A stretch of DNA of 49,844 nt from DASWJQ01 sp964517315 (GCA_964517315.1 CAZFCJ010000012.1:1-49844); one strand, 5' to 3'; shown: positions 31,765-40,399, numbered from the stretch's first letter. Notes: generated from the sequence alone by a model not told the origin. Translations and numbers: made by a program.

Positions 31765-32322
31765 TCAGGCTCGGGTAATGTATTCGCCGGTCCGCGTATC
31801 GACGCGGATGGCGTCGCCGGTCTCGACGAAGAGAGGGACCTGGACCTTGAGACCGGTCTCGGTCGTCACGGTTTTTGTGGCCCCGGTCGCGGTGTCTCCT
31901 TTGACGCCGATCGGCGCCTCGGTAACCTCCAAGTCGACGGAGGTGGGCAGCTCGATGTCCAGCGGCTCCTCGCCGAAGAAGGTCAGCTTGACCTCCAGAC
32001 CCTCCGTCAGGTACTTGACGGCGTCACTGAGTGTGTCCTTACCTACGGCCGGCTGTTCGTAAGTTTCAACGTCCATAAAGTAGTACAGATCCCCTCGCAC
32101 ATACACAAACCGGGCTTCCCGGTAGTCGAGCCGCACGTCGTCCACCCGATCCCCGGAGTTGAACGTCTTTTCGGTCACCGTACCCGTGCGCAAATTGCGC
32201 ACCTTCGTGCGGATGGTCGCTTTGCCTCGGCCTGGCTTGTGGTGCGAATACTCCAGCACTCGGAACAAATCACCGTCGAGCTGGAATGTCACGCCGCTGC
32301 GCAGTTCGTTGACGTCGATCAA
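31765..32322 (-). CDS. efp: Elongation factor P
   Basis: EF-P rescues ribosomes stalled on polyproline. The 185-aa protein has the three beta-barrel domains, with FNSGDRVDDVRLDYRE (about 55-70), a YYFMDVETYEQ segment and the C-terminal signature VPLFVETGDAIRVDTRTGEY. The loop that reaches the peptidyl-transferase centre reads HHKPGRGKA, with Arg at position 32 where E. coli EF-P has the modified Lys. Arg at this site also occurs in Thermus and in EarP-type bacteria. It starts at TTG 32322, with AGAGG nine bases upstream. It leads the efp / Cys-rich / HAD-DinB operon. No modifying enzyme gene (earP, epmA/B, ymfI) is in the window. Confidence 0.95.
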   Translation of the reverse strand: MIDVNELRSGVTFQLDGDLFRVLEYSHHKPGRGKATIRTKVRNLRTGTVTEKTFNSGDRVDDVRLDYREARFVYVRGDLYYFMDVETYEQPAVGKDTLSDAVKYLTEGLEVKLTFFGEEPLDIELPTSVDLEVTEAPIGVKGDTATGATKTVTTETGLKVQVPLFVETGDAIRVDTRTGEYITRA

Positions 32323-32716
32323 TATCGTCGGCCTCTTTGGTTCTCAGCTCGCTTCGTCATGATCGAATTTTATCAGCCTCGATTCTAGCCCCGATCCAAT
32401 CGATTGTCGGTGGATAGCAAACTCGTCTCGTGGCGGTAAACCGAGATTCGTCCTCCGTCCCCGGGCCCTCCAAACGTTCAATGTTGGGTGCACTCTTCAA
32501 GGCCGCCACCGATTTGAACGCCTAAATCATCCTCGTGCTCGGCCATTGCAGGTCTCCGGCATCCGACAAGATGATCCGGCTGCCAGGCGAGATGACTGAC
32601 GGGCCAACGGCGGGTTCCCACTTTATCCACCCCAGAAGTTTTGTCTTCGCCCACCCGTAAGGTCGGAAGTCAAAAGCCTGCAGCTTACCACTCGAGTTCA
32701 GCGCTCGGGGCTTGCT

Positions 32717-32737
32717 GATTGGACCCGTGGTCCAATC
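32717..32737. terminator. Perfect inverted repeat downstream of dinG
   Basis: GATTGGACC and GGTCCAATC flank CGT. The repeat lies 47 bases beyond the dinG stop (minus strand), inside a 461-base gene-free stretch (32323-32783) that separates dinG from efp. No T-run follows on either strand. It may be a terminator without a U-tract or a protein-binding palindrome. I see nothing else in the gap. Confidence 0.45.
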
Positions 32738-32783
32738 GTGAGGTGAATTGGGATCCAGAATTGGTCCGTGCGCTGTGGTGTGC

Positions 32784-35585
32784 CTATTCGCCCAACCAGC
32801 GCGCGGCCGCTTCGGGCGCGTCGGTCAGCCGACCGGTGCGCACGGTGCAGCGGGGCAGGGAATCGATGAAGGCTCGCCCGTAATACTTGCTCGTCAGCCG
32901 GCGATCCAGCGTGACGACGACGCCCCGATCGGAGCGGGTGCGGATCAAGCGCCCGAAGCCCTGTCGAAAGCGCAGTATGGCCTCGGGAACCGTGTACTGG
33001 TTGAATGGGGCCTCGTACATCTCGGCGCGAGCGGCGACGATCGGGTCGCTGGGCACGTCAAACGGAAGACGGGCGATGGCCAGCAGCGACAAGGCCTGAC
33101 CGGGCACGTCGACGCCTTCCCAGAACGATCGAGTTCCGAGGAGGACCGCTTGGTCGGCGCTGCGGAAGGTTTCCAGCAGCGCGTGGCGCGAAGCGCCTTC
33201 TCCCTGCTCGTAGACGACGATGCCCTCCGCGGCCAGTGGCCCCGAGATCGCCTGAGCGGTGCGCCGGAGCTGTGAGTAGGAGGTGAACAAGGCAAGCGTC
33301 CTGCCGTACGTGGCCTTGCACAGCTCGATCAATCCCTGCTCAACCGCACGCTGATAGGAGGGCCCGGCCGAAGGTTCGGGGATGTCGTTGACCAGATAGA
33401 GCAACGTGGCGGTCTCGTAGTCGAACGGCGAGCCCAACGCCAGCTCATCTGCGTCTTCGGCGCCCAGCCGGTGGCGCAGGTAATCGAAGCTTCCGGCCGT
33501 GGTCAGGGTAGCCGAAGTCATGACCACGGCCTGCTTCTGGTGCCAGATGTGCCGCCGCACAAGCTGGCCCACCTCGAGGGGGGCGGCGTGCAGGGAAGGG
33601 CGCTCACGGGATGAGCTGGCCTCGGCCCAGTAGATCGTCATCGAGTCGGGCTCGAAGATCATGTGGTCCAGGTTGCTGTACACCTCGCTCAAACCCCGGG
33701 TCACGGTTCGTGTGCTCAACGCCAGGTCCTCGGCCTCTTCGACGCCCTGTTCTGCCAGGCCCAACAGGCTCGATTCGAGCTCTTGCAGCGCGTCGAGCAT
33801 CGATCCGAAGGGCGCCTTGAGGTTGTCCCAGGCGATTTCCATGTCCGACCATTCGGGCAGCATGCGGGTGGAGCCCACGATCCGCTCCTGTTGCCCATAG
33901 GGTCCGACCGGCTTTCCATCGCGGCGGATCGCCAGGAAGTCGTTGAGCGCTTCGAAGAACCGCTGCACACCGGTGCGGCACTCCTGTACGCGCCCGCTCA
34001 CGATCTGCACGCCCTTGCTTACCCGGCCCGCCAGGTCCGGCGCCAGCTCCTGTTGGGCCACCTGCATGAGCTGTCCCAACAGGCCGCTGTTGGCGTTGCC
34101 GATGTCCCGCAGCAGGCGGTAGACCCCGGACTCGGTCACGCGAAAGCTCAGCCCGCTGGTGGTGGCGTCCTCCAGATGGTGGGCCTCGTCGACGATGAGG
34201 TAGTCATATTCCGGGATGACCCGGCTGCCGGTGGCGATATCGGCCAAAAGCAAGGCGTGGTTCACGACAATCAGGTGCGCCACTTCGGCCTCGCGTCGGG
34301 CCTTGTAGTACGGGCATCTTCCGTTCGCTTCCACCAGGCAGGTTTCGCCGCCGCACCCTTCATTCTCCGCGGAGAGCCTGCTCCAGGCGACGGCCTCGCC
34401 GGCCCCCAGCAGGTTGATTTCGCCCCGGTCGCCCGAGCCGCCCTCCTGCATCCAAACCAGGACCTTGGCCAGAACGCGCATTTCATCGGCCGATCGCGGG
34501 CCGACGGATCGGAGCGCGTCGAGCTGGCGGGGGCACAGGTAGTTCGAGCGGCCCTTCAGCACCGCGGCCCGGATGGGATGGTCGAGAATGGCCGCCAGAT
34601 CAGGGATGTCCTTCTTCAGCAGCTGGTCCTGAAGGTTGATCGTGTTGGTGGAGATCACAACGCGGTAACCGTTGCGCTCGGCCCAACGGTAGGCGGGGAT
34701 CAAGTAGGCCATCGACTTACCCGTCCCCGTGCCCGCTTCGACCAGCAGATGGCCCGAGTCGGAGAGCGCCTGAGACACGGCCATCAGCATTTGAACCTGC
34801 TGCGAGCGGTGCTCGTATTCCGGGAAGTGCTCGCCGAAAGCGCCGCCGGGCTCGAGAATCCCCGCCAGCGCCTCGGCATCGAGCGGTTCGGGCTCCGGGT
34901 CCGGGTGGAGCGGCGGGAGGTCCGGGGCCGGGGCAGCAAGCCCGCGGAACAGGTCGGGTCTGCCTTGGTCTTCCTCCTCCGCCTGCTCACCGCGGCGCTC
35001 GAGCGCGTGCTCGAAGATCCATCCGGCTCCCCACTCGACTTCGGCGCCATGTTCGACGATCTCTCGGATCACCCACCGCGGGAGCTCGGCGACCCGGTCC
35101 TGCAGGCGCAGCAGCACCTGCCGGCTGGTGTGGGCGTCGTCGAGGGCGCGGTGCTGGCGGTCGACCGGGATGCCGAGGTGACTTGCAAGCGAGCTGAGTC
35201 CATAGCGGCCGGCGGCGGGAAGCACGACCGATGCCAGGTCGTAGGTGTCCAGGGAAGGGTTGTTGCGGAACAAGCCTCGACCGTGCATGAACTCCAGGTC
35301 GAAAGCGATGTTGTGGCCCAAGATTGGGAGGTCGCCGACGAACTGGTCCAGCTCGGCGAGAACCTCGTGGATCCGCGGCGCGTTGGCCAACATCGCGTCG
35401 GTGATTCCCGTCAGCTCGGTGATGAATTGCGGCAATGGGCGGCCCGGGTTGACCAAGGTGTGAAATTCCTCTTCGACGCGCCGGCCGCGAAAGCGAGCGA
35501 CGCCGATTTCGATGACGGCGTCGCGCTCCGGGTCAAGCCCAGTGGTCTCAAGATCGAGTGCGCAGAGTGTGTTCATGGGCGACAT
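32784..35585 (-). CDS. dinG: DinG-family helicase with N-terminal DEDDh exonuclease domain
   Basis: This 933-aa protein starts with a DnaQ-like exonuclease domain in which the DEDDh residues are intact: D11 and E13 (LDLETTG), D96 (HNIAFD), H145 and D150. After an acidic linker (about 200-245) comes an XPD/DinG superfamily 2 helicase. Walker A is EAGTGTGKS at 283-291 and DEAHH is at 466-470. Four Cys (351, 411, 416, 424) are placed as in Fe-S DinG/XPD helicases. Staphylococcal exonuclease-DinG proteins lack this cluster, so here both activities may be present. The ATG at 35585 lies six bases after TATAAT; a second ATG at 35576 is possible. Confidence 0.92.
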   Translation of the reverse strand: MSPMNTLCALDLETTGLDPERDAVIEIGVARFRGRRVEEEFHTLVNPGRPLPQFITELTGITDAMLANAPRIHEVLAELDQFVGDLPILGHNIAFDLEFMHGRGLFRNNPSLDTYDLASVVLPAAGRYGLSSLASHLGIPVDRQHRALDDAHTSRQVLLRLQDRVAELPRWVIREIVEHGAEVEWGAGWIFEHALERRGEQAEEEDQGRPDLFRGLAAPAPDLPPLHPDPEPEPLDAEALAGILEPGGAFGEHFPEYEHRSQQVQMLMAVSQALSDSGHLLVEAGTGTGKSMAYLIPAYRWAERNGYRVVISTNTINLQDQLLKKDIPDLAAILDHPIRAAVLKGRSNYLCPRQLDALRSVGPRSADEMRVLAKVLVWMQEGGSGDRGEINLLGAGEAVAWSRLSAENEGCGGETCLVEANGRCPYYKARREAEVAHLIVVNHALLLADIATGSRVIPEYDYLIVDEAHHLEDATTSGLSFRVTESGVYRLLRDIGNANSGLLGQLMQVAQQELAPDLAGRVSKGVQIVSGRVQECRTGVQRFFEALNDFLAIRRDGKPVGPYGQQERIVGSTRMLPEWSDMEIAWDNLKAPFGSMLDALQELESSLLGLAEQGVEEAEDLALSTRTVTRGLSEVYSNLDHMIFEPDSMTIYWAEASSSRERPSLHAAPLEVGQLVRRHIWHQKQAVVMTSATLTTAGSFDYLRHRLGAEDADELALGSPFDYETATLLYLVNDIPEPSAGPSYQRAVEQGLIELCKATYGRTLALFTSYSQLRRTAQAISGPLAAEGIVVYEQGEGASRHALLETFRSADQAVLLGTRSFWEGVDVPGQALSLLAIARLPFDVPSDPIVAARAEMYEAPFNQYTVPEAILRFRQGFGRLIRTRSDRGVVVTLDRRLTSKYYGRAFIDSLPRCTVRTGRLTDAPEAAARWLGE

Positions 35586-35600
35586 CGCAGGATTATATCA
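35586..35600 (-). promoter_or_regulatory. Leaderless extended -10 promoter of dinG
   Basis: The minus strand reads TGATATAAT (plus 35592-35600), an extended -10. It ends six bases before the ATG at 35585, so the A of the ATG is at the expected +1. There is no -35 match. Confidence 0.6.
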
Positions 35601-35617
35601 CCCGCCCAAGTCGCCCG

Positions 35618-35626
35618 TGCTATACT
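35618..35626 (+). promoter_or_regulatory. Extended -10 promoter of the moxR cluster
   Basis: TGCTATACT at 35618-35626 is an extended -10 facing right, 17 bases from the left-facing dinG -10. The predicted start near 35633 gives a leader of about 30 nt with GAGG before the GTG at 35664. Confidence 0.5.
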
Positions 35627-35663
35627 CGCTGCGACCCCCTGAATTATCCAAGCGAGGACCCTG

Positions 35664-36599
35664 GTGATAGCAGACGCGGCCTCCAAAATCCGGGAGAACA
35701 TCCAGCAAGTCATCGTTGGCAAGGACGCTGTGATCGATATGGCCCTGGCCGCCATTTTGTGCGAGGGGCACCTCCTGATCGAAGACGTGCCCGGCATCGG
35801 CAAGACCACGCTGGCGCGGGCGCTGTCGATGTCGATGGGCGCCTCGTTCAGCCGAATTCAGTTCACCCCGGATCTGCTGCCCTCCGACGTGGTCGGGGTC
35901 AACTGGTTCAACGAAAAGGACCAGCGCTTCGAGTTTCGGTCCGGACCGGTGATGAGTCAGATCGTCCTGGCCGACGAAATCAACCGCGCCACGCCGCGCA
36001 CGCAATCGGCGCTGCTGGAGGCGATGCAGGAGCGGCAGGTTACTGTGGACGGCGTCACCCGTCTGCTGCCTCGCCCGTTCACCGTGCTGGCGACTCAAAA
36101 TCCCGTCGAGCTTGAAGGGACGTTTCCGCTTCCGGAAGCCCAGGTGGATCGGTTTCTCCTGCGGCTGAAGATCGGGTACCCGGACGAACAGGAGGAGGAA
36201 CAGATCCTGCTTCGCTTCGGCGGCTCGGATCCGCTGCAGGAGCTGGAGGCGGTGGTCAAGCCCGAGGAGGTGACCGATCTGCAGCGAGAGCGGGCCGAGG
36301 TCAAGGTGGAGGAATCGGTGCGCGCCTATATCGTCGCCATCGCCCGGGCCACCCGCAATCATGAGGAGATCGACCTCGGCGCCAGCCCGAGGGCCACGTT
36401 GGCCCTGTATCAGTCGTCCCAGGCGTGGGCCGCGCTGCGGGGGCGGGACTATGTGATTCCCGACGACGTCAAGTTCATGGCTGATTCGGTCCTGCTGCAC
36501 CGTTTGATGATCTCGCCCCAGGCCCAGCTCCGGGGTCGAGATCCCAACGAGCTGCTGGCGGATGTGATCTCCGGGGTGCCGGTTCCCGTCGAAGGCTGA
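35664..36599 (+). CDS. MoxR-family AAA+ ATPase
   Basis: This 311-aa MoxR ATPase (AAA_3 plus lid domain) has Walker A VPGIGKTT at 42-49, the pore-loop-like region FTPDLLPSDVVG, Walker B with VLADEINRATPRTQSALLEAMQE and the sensor region ATQNPVELEGTFPLPEAQ. The C-terminal lid includes GASPRATLALYQSSQAWAALRG. MoxR proteins act as chaperones that mature or activate a partner, often through von Willebrand or DUF58 proteins. It starts at GTG 35664 and is followed after four bases by the DUF58 gene, then by the DUF4129 membrane protein, so it is the first gene of that operon. Confidence 0.94.
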   Translation: MIADAASKIRENIQQVIVGKDAVIDMALAAILCEGHLLIEDVPGIGKTTLARALSMSMGASFSRIQFTPDLLPSDVVGVNWFNEKDQRFEFRSGPVMSQIVLADEINRATPRTQSALLEAMQERQVTVDGVTRLLPRPFTVLATQNPVELEGTFPLPEAQVDRFLLRLKIGYPDEQEEEQILLRFGGSDPLQELEAVVKPEEVTDLQRERAEVKVEESVRAYIVAIARATRNHEEIDLGASPRATLALYQSSQAWAALRGRDYVIPDDVKFMADSVLLHRLMISPQAQLRGRDPNELLADVISGVPVPVEG

Positions 36600-36603
36600 T
36601 AAG

Positions 36604-37824
36604 GTGCGCGAACGCCGTCCGTTCCACGAAGCCTGGCTGTGGGTCACATTCCTGGTGCTTGTCGTCGGCTACGCGTTTGGGCTGAAGGGTTTGCTGGCGA
36701 TGGCCGGACTGCTGAGCGTCGTGCTGGGATTGGCCTGGTACTGGAACCGGGAAGCGCTGCGCGGGCTGAGCTATGAGCGCTGGGTTCGGTACCGGCGGGC
36801 CTTTCCGGGGGAGCAGGTGGAGGGGCACGTTGCCGTGCGCAACGATAAGGCCCTGCCGCTCGTTTGGCTGCGCACTTCCGACCGCTGGCCAAAGGCCGTC
36901 GGGCCGCGCGATGAGGGGTTGTTAGCTCCATCTCACCGCCCGGAGTTCGGCTTCCTACACTTGATTTTGGCGATGCGGGGCTACGCGAGCACGATCCGAA
37001 AGAACCCGCTGCAGTTCCGGAAACGGGGCGTATACCGGCTGGGTCCGGTGGAAGCGACCGCGGGCGACCCATTCGGCTTGTTCGTGAACCAGCAGGAAGA
37101 CATCGCCCCACGGGATAAGCTGACGGTCTTCCCGAAGGTCTATCCCATCTCGGAATTGGGCCTGAACCCGGACGATCCTTTTGGTGAGAAGGCGGCCCGC
37201 CGGCGGCTGTTCGAGGATATCAGTCGACCGATGGGTGTGCGAGAGTACCGGCCCGAAGACGGATTCCGGCGCATCCATTGGCCGGCGACGGCCAAGGTCG
37301 GGCGATTGCAGACCCGCGTATTCCAGCCTGTGAGAGGATTGGATCTGGTGGTGTGTTTGAACGCCTCGACGTTTGAACATCATTGGGAGGGCACCGACCC
37401 GGAGATGGTTGAAGCGTTGATCAGGACGGCGGCTTCCATCGTGATGCAGGCCTTCGAGGACGGCTTTCGTGTAGGACTGCTGTCCAACGGAAGCATCGCG
37501 CATTCCGGCCAGGCCTTTCGCATTCCGCCCGGTCGCTCCAAAGGCCACCTGCCGCACCTGCTCGAGTCGTTGGCCGGATTGACACCGGTCGTCACATCCT
37601 CCTTTGAACGCTATCTCATGGCCCAGGCGCCCCGGTTGGAGTACGGTTCCATCTTGCTGGTCATCTCCGCCATCACACCACCGGTGCTGCTGGAAGCGTT
37701 GGTTCAGCTGCGCAGCCGCAATCGAAGGACGGCGCTGATTTCACTGGCCGAGGAGCCGCCGCCTTTTGTGCAGGGCGTCGAGACTCACCACTTGCCACAC
37801 GGTGTCGAGGGGGTCCAGGGGTGA
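36604..37824 (+). CDS. DUF58 membrane protein
   Basis: This 406-aa protein has two N-terminal membrane helices (about 11-45, VTFLVLVVGYAFGLKG and LAMAGLLSVVLGLAWYW). A beta-rich region follows, then the DUF58 core with GVREYRPEDGFRRIHWPATAK (about 212-232) and a von Willebrand A-like second half. DUF58 proteins pair with MoxR ATPases, and their role is only partly known (stress, envelope or chaperone-like). It starts at GTG 36604, just after moxR, and its stop overlaps the next start as GTGA. Confidence 0.9.
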   Translation: MRERRPFHEAWLWVTFLVLVVGYAFGLKGLLAMAGLLSVVLGLAWYWNREALRGLSYERWVRYRRAFPGEQVEGHVAVRNDKALPLVWLRTSDRWPKAVGPRDEGLLAPSHRPEFGFLHLILAMRGYASTIRKNPLQFRKRGVYRLGPVEATAGDPFGLFVNQQEDIAPRDKLTVFPKVYPISELGLNPDDPFGEKAARRRLFEDISRPMGVREYRPEDGFRRIHWPATAKVGRLQTRVFQPVRGLDLVVCLNASTFEHHWEGTDPEMVEALIRTAASIVMQAFEDGFRVGLLSNGSIAHSGQAFRIPPGRSKGHLPHLLESLAGLTPVVTSSFERYLMAQAPRLEYGSILLVISAITPPVLLEALVQLRSRNRRTALISLAEEPPPFVQGVETHHLPHGVEGVQG

Positions 37825-39332
37825 GCGGGACATCGCTGCCGTGGATCAGAACTCAGGCTGGCAAGGTTCCTTGGAGACAGATCGGCGTTCTCAGCACGCT
37901 GCTGATGGAGCTCGCCGTGTTGGTGCCGTGGCTCCGTCTGGTTCTTTCCTCGGCGGATGCGCCGCCCGCTTGGGTCATGCTGTTGTGGGCGTTCGCCGTG
38001 GCGCTGGTGGGTCGGCTGGTGGCTCGGATGATCCAGGGGTACCGGTTGCGTGAGTCGGTGGCGACCGCGTTTTCCGGGCTGATTTTGATGCTGACCATTT
38101 TGCTGAGCGTCAACCTGATGTTGGCTCCCGCGCGGCTCCTCAATCTGTGGGCCGCGGGGGTGCAAATCGTCCGTGGGGTGCTGGAGGTGTTTCCGCCGGG
38201 GCATGCGGCATTGCTGGCCCTCGCCGCAATCTGGATATGGCGCCGTGGAATCGCATCGGCCATGCCCACCTATCAAGAACCCAGGGCGACGGGCTTCAAA
38301 TTTCGTCTGGGAGTATTGGTCTTCGCGGCCTATTTCATCGTGGTGGGGTCGCGAGCCCCAGGGGCGCCCGTGCTGCTGCCGGCGTTCTTCGTTTCCGCGC
38401 TGCTGGCGATGTCCATCAGTCGAGCCCACTGGCTCGCCAGGCTGCGCGGGGCGGGCGAGCCGCCTTTCACCTGGCAGTGGCTGGGAAGTTTGCTGCTCCT
38501 TTTCGGACTTGTGGTCGGAGGCGGCTTGGCGCTGGGCTGGCTCTTGAACAGCCCGCTCGGCCATCAAGCCCTCAGCGGATTGCTGTTCCTGCTGTTCGCG
38601 ATGGTTGAGCTGACCTATCGGCTTATGCTTCCAATTCTGATCGTGTTGGAGCCCTGGCTGCGGCGCTTGTTGATGATGATTCGAGGGCTCCTGGAGGGTC
38701 TCCCGGGGATCCTGGATCCGATGTTGGCCGGCCTTCAGGGTCAGGCTGGGCCGGATGCCTCGGACGAGCCCGGGCTCTTCTTCCGTACCTTGATGACCGT
38801 CTATGACTTCCTGGTCCTCCATTGGGCGGTCATCCGCATCATGCTGTTGGTATTCGGCGTGGTGCTTCTCCTCTATCTGGCGCTGCGTTTCAGGCGGTTG
38901 CAGGCGGATTCAGGTGCGGACCGAGACCTGCCGCGCGATGCGGGCGAGAATCTTTTGGGCGCCCGTCGAAAGCGGAGCGGGCTGGCTGGGGTCGTGGACG
39001 CGGTCAGAGCCTGGGGGTCGGCGCTGAGCAGGGGGCGACTGCGCACCGCGATCGTCGTGCGGCGAACATACGCCCAGATGCTCGACTTGGCGGAGACATA
39101 TGGGCGCGCCCGCCGTCAGTGGGAGACGCCGCTGGAATTCGAAGGGTCCCTCATGGGGCTGTTTCCCCAAGCCGTGGCGGAGGTGCAAATGATCACCGAA
39201 GCGTATGTCAAGGTTCGATATGGGCAGCTGGAGCAGACCGCGGACATGGTGAAGGAGGTTCAGACCGCCTGGGGCAGGTTGCAGGAGCTTTATTCGGGCC
39301 GGCAAGAATGGGATGATGGAAACGAATCATGA
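37821..39332 (+). CDS. Polytopic membrane protein with C-terminal DUF4129
   Basis: This 503-aa protein has about eight or nine membrane segments in residues 20-360, then a cytoplasmic part with DUF4129 at about 410-485 (RRTYAQMLDLAETYGRARR, TPLEFEGSL). In many bacteria DUF4129 is the last domain of TgpA-type transglutaminases encoded after moxR-DUF58. Here the catalytic transglutaminase domain is missing, although the membrane part and DUF4129 remain. It may be an ancestral or trimmed form, or work with a separate enzyme. Its start overlaps the DUF58 stop (GTGA). Confidence 0.8.
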   Translation: MSGTSLPWIRTQAGKVPWRQIGVLSTLLMELAVLVPWLRLVLSSADAPPAWVMLLWAFAVALVGRLVARMIQGYRLRESVATAFSGLILMLTILLSVNLMLAPARLLNLWAAGVQIVRGVLEVFPPGHAALLALAAIWIWRRGIASAMPTYQEPRATGFKFRLGVLVFAAYFIVVGSRAPGAPVLLPAFFVSALLAMSISRAHWLARLRGAGEPPFTWQWLGSLLLLFGLVVGGGLALGWLLNSPLGHQALSGLLFLLFAMVELTYRLMLPILIVLEPWLRRLLMMIRGLLEGLPGILDPMLAGLQGQAGPDASDEPGLFFRTLMTVYDFLVLHWAVIRIMLLVFGVVLLLYLALRFRRLQADSGADRDLPRDAGENLLGARRKRSGLAGVVDAVRAWGSALSRGRLRTAIVVRRTYAQMLDLAETYGRARRQWETPLEFEGSLMGLFPQAVAEVQMITEAYVKVRYGQLEQTADMVKEVQTAWGRLQELYSGRQEWDDGNES

Positions 39333-39384
39333 AAACCGGTGTTGTATCAGACAAGGGGCGATCCAAGGGTAACCCGGGGCCACG

Positions 39385-39975
39385 ATGAACTTCGCTGAGA
39401 TGGATGACATCCAGCTCATCCAGCAGGCGGGGGAGGAGCCCGAAGCCTTTGGAGAGCTGTATGAGCGCCATGTGCGCCGGATCTACAATTACATTTACTA
39501 TCGCACCGGTAATCACCACGACGCGGAGGATTTGACGGCGCGAGTGTTTAAACGGGCATTGGATCACGTTGACGGCTTCGTCGATCAAGGCGTTCCCGTT
39601 ACGGCCTGGCTGTACCGGATCGCCCACAACCTTGTGGCAAACTTTCACCGCGACCGCAGCCGCAAGCCGGTCGTCCCCCTGGACGATCGGACTCTGACCT
39701 CGCATCTGGGGGCGCATCCGGAGGCGGAGGCGATTGAGAGTGAGGAGATCGCACGTCTGATGCAGCACGTTCACCACCTCCCCCCTGATCGGCAGCAGCT
39801 GTTGATTTTGAAGTTCGTCGAGCGACTGCCGAACGCGGAGATTGGCAGGATTATGGGCCGCACGGAGGGCGCGATCAAGAGCCTCTACCACCGCACGCTC
39901 AATGCCCTGCGTGATGACATCATCGCCAGTCTGGCGGCGGACGATGCCGGTCCGCCGACGTGGCCGGAAGAATGA
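39385..39975 (+). CDS. ECF-type RNA polymerase sigma factor
   Basis: This 196-aa protein has sigma region 2 at about 15-85 (AFGELYERHVRRIYNYIYYR, DAEDLTARVFKRAL, VTAWLYRIAHNLVANFHRD). It has sigma region 4 at about 120-175 (LPPDRQQLLILKFVERLPNAEIGRIMGRTEGAIKSLYHR). It would direct polymerase to a specific promoter set. It lies 52 bases after the DUF4129 gene and 65 bases before a small membrane protein that may be its regulator. No classic zinc-binding anti-sigma domain is visible. The Shine-Dalgarno sequence is poor. Confidence 0.93.
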   Translation: MNFAEMDDIQLIQQAGEEPEAFGELYERHVRRIYNYIYYRTGNHHDAEDLTARVFKRALDHVDGFVDQGVPVTAWLYRIAHNLVANFHRDRSRKPVVPLDDRTLTSHLGAHPEAEAIESEEIARLMQHVHHLPPDRQQLLILKFVERLPNAEIGRIMGRTEGAIKSLYHRTLNALRDDIIASLAADDAGPPTWPEE

Positions 39976-40040
39976 TGGGGCGAGGCTCAGGTCAACGCGC
40001 CTTGAATGAACGGTTGTAGGTGGGCAGGAAAGGCAAGGTC

Positions 40041-40343
40041 ATGGGGGTAGGCGAAACTTCAAAGTTTTCAAGCACCGACCTCGAAGGGCTCCTGAAGGCG
40101 GCGCTGGTGCCGGTGGAGCCGGACCAGCAGTTCATCCGCCGTCTCAAGGCTCGCCTTGTGCGTTATGAGGGGGAAGGCATATCGCCGATTTGGGCCGTGG
40201 CGGCTGGGCTTGGTATCGCGACTCTGCTGGTCGTCGCCTCGATGGGAGTTGCCCTGCGGCTGCTTCTGGCGCTGCTTACGGCGATCGGCGGTCGTCAAGG
40301 CCGATCGGAGCGGCCGGCGGAAAGCTCAGCTTCGCTCGCCTGA
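40041..40343 (+). CDS. Small single-span membrane protein after the sigma factor
   Basis: This 100-aa protein has a cytoplasmic N-terminal helix region (LEGLLKAALVPVEPDQQFIRRLKARLV, about 13-40) and one strong membrane segment (about 50-83, PIWAVAAGLGIATLLVVAS then LRLLLALLTAI). A polar tail follows. Position directly behind an ECF sigma gene, size and topology fit an anti-sigma factor or sigma-associated membrane protein, but no known anti-sigma domain is present, so this is inference. A GTG at 40020 is possible; the ATG at 40041 has AAGG upstream. Confidence 0.65.
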   Translation: MGVGETSKFSSTDLEGLLKAALVPVEPDQQFIRRLKARLVRYEGEGISPIWAVAAGLGIATLLVVASMGVALRLLLALLTAIGGRQGRSERPAESSASLA

Positions 40344-40375
40344 AACCGGCACGCCCCGGGCTCCATATAAGAGCG

Positions 40376-40399
40376 GACGGCTGGGTGGTCCCAGCCGTC
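40376..40399. terminator. Bidirectional terminator between the sigma cluster and the SufR operon
   Basis: GACGGCTGGG and CCCAGCCGTC form a perfect 10-bp stem around TGGT, between two convergent genes (ending at 40343 and 40430). No clear T-run follows. Confidence 0.65.

Noticed and set aside
33663..35642. 659-codon open frame antisense to dinG
   Set aside because: dinG is supported by all catalytic motifs. The antisense frame has none and runs across the divergent promoter region.
37821..39332. Transglutaminase (TgpA) assignment
   Set aside because: The Cys-His-Asp transglutaminase core is not present; only membrane helices and DUF4129 are seen.
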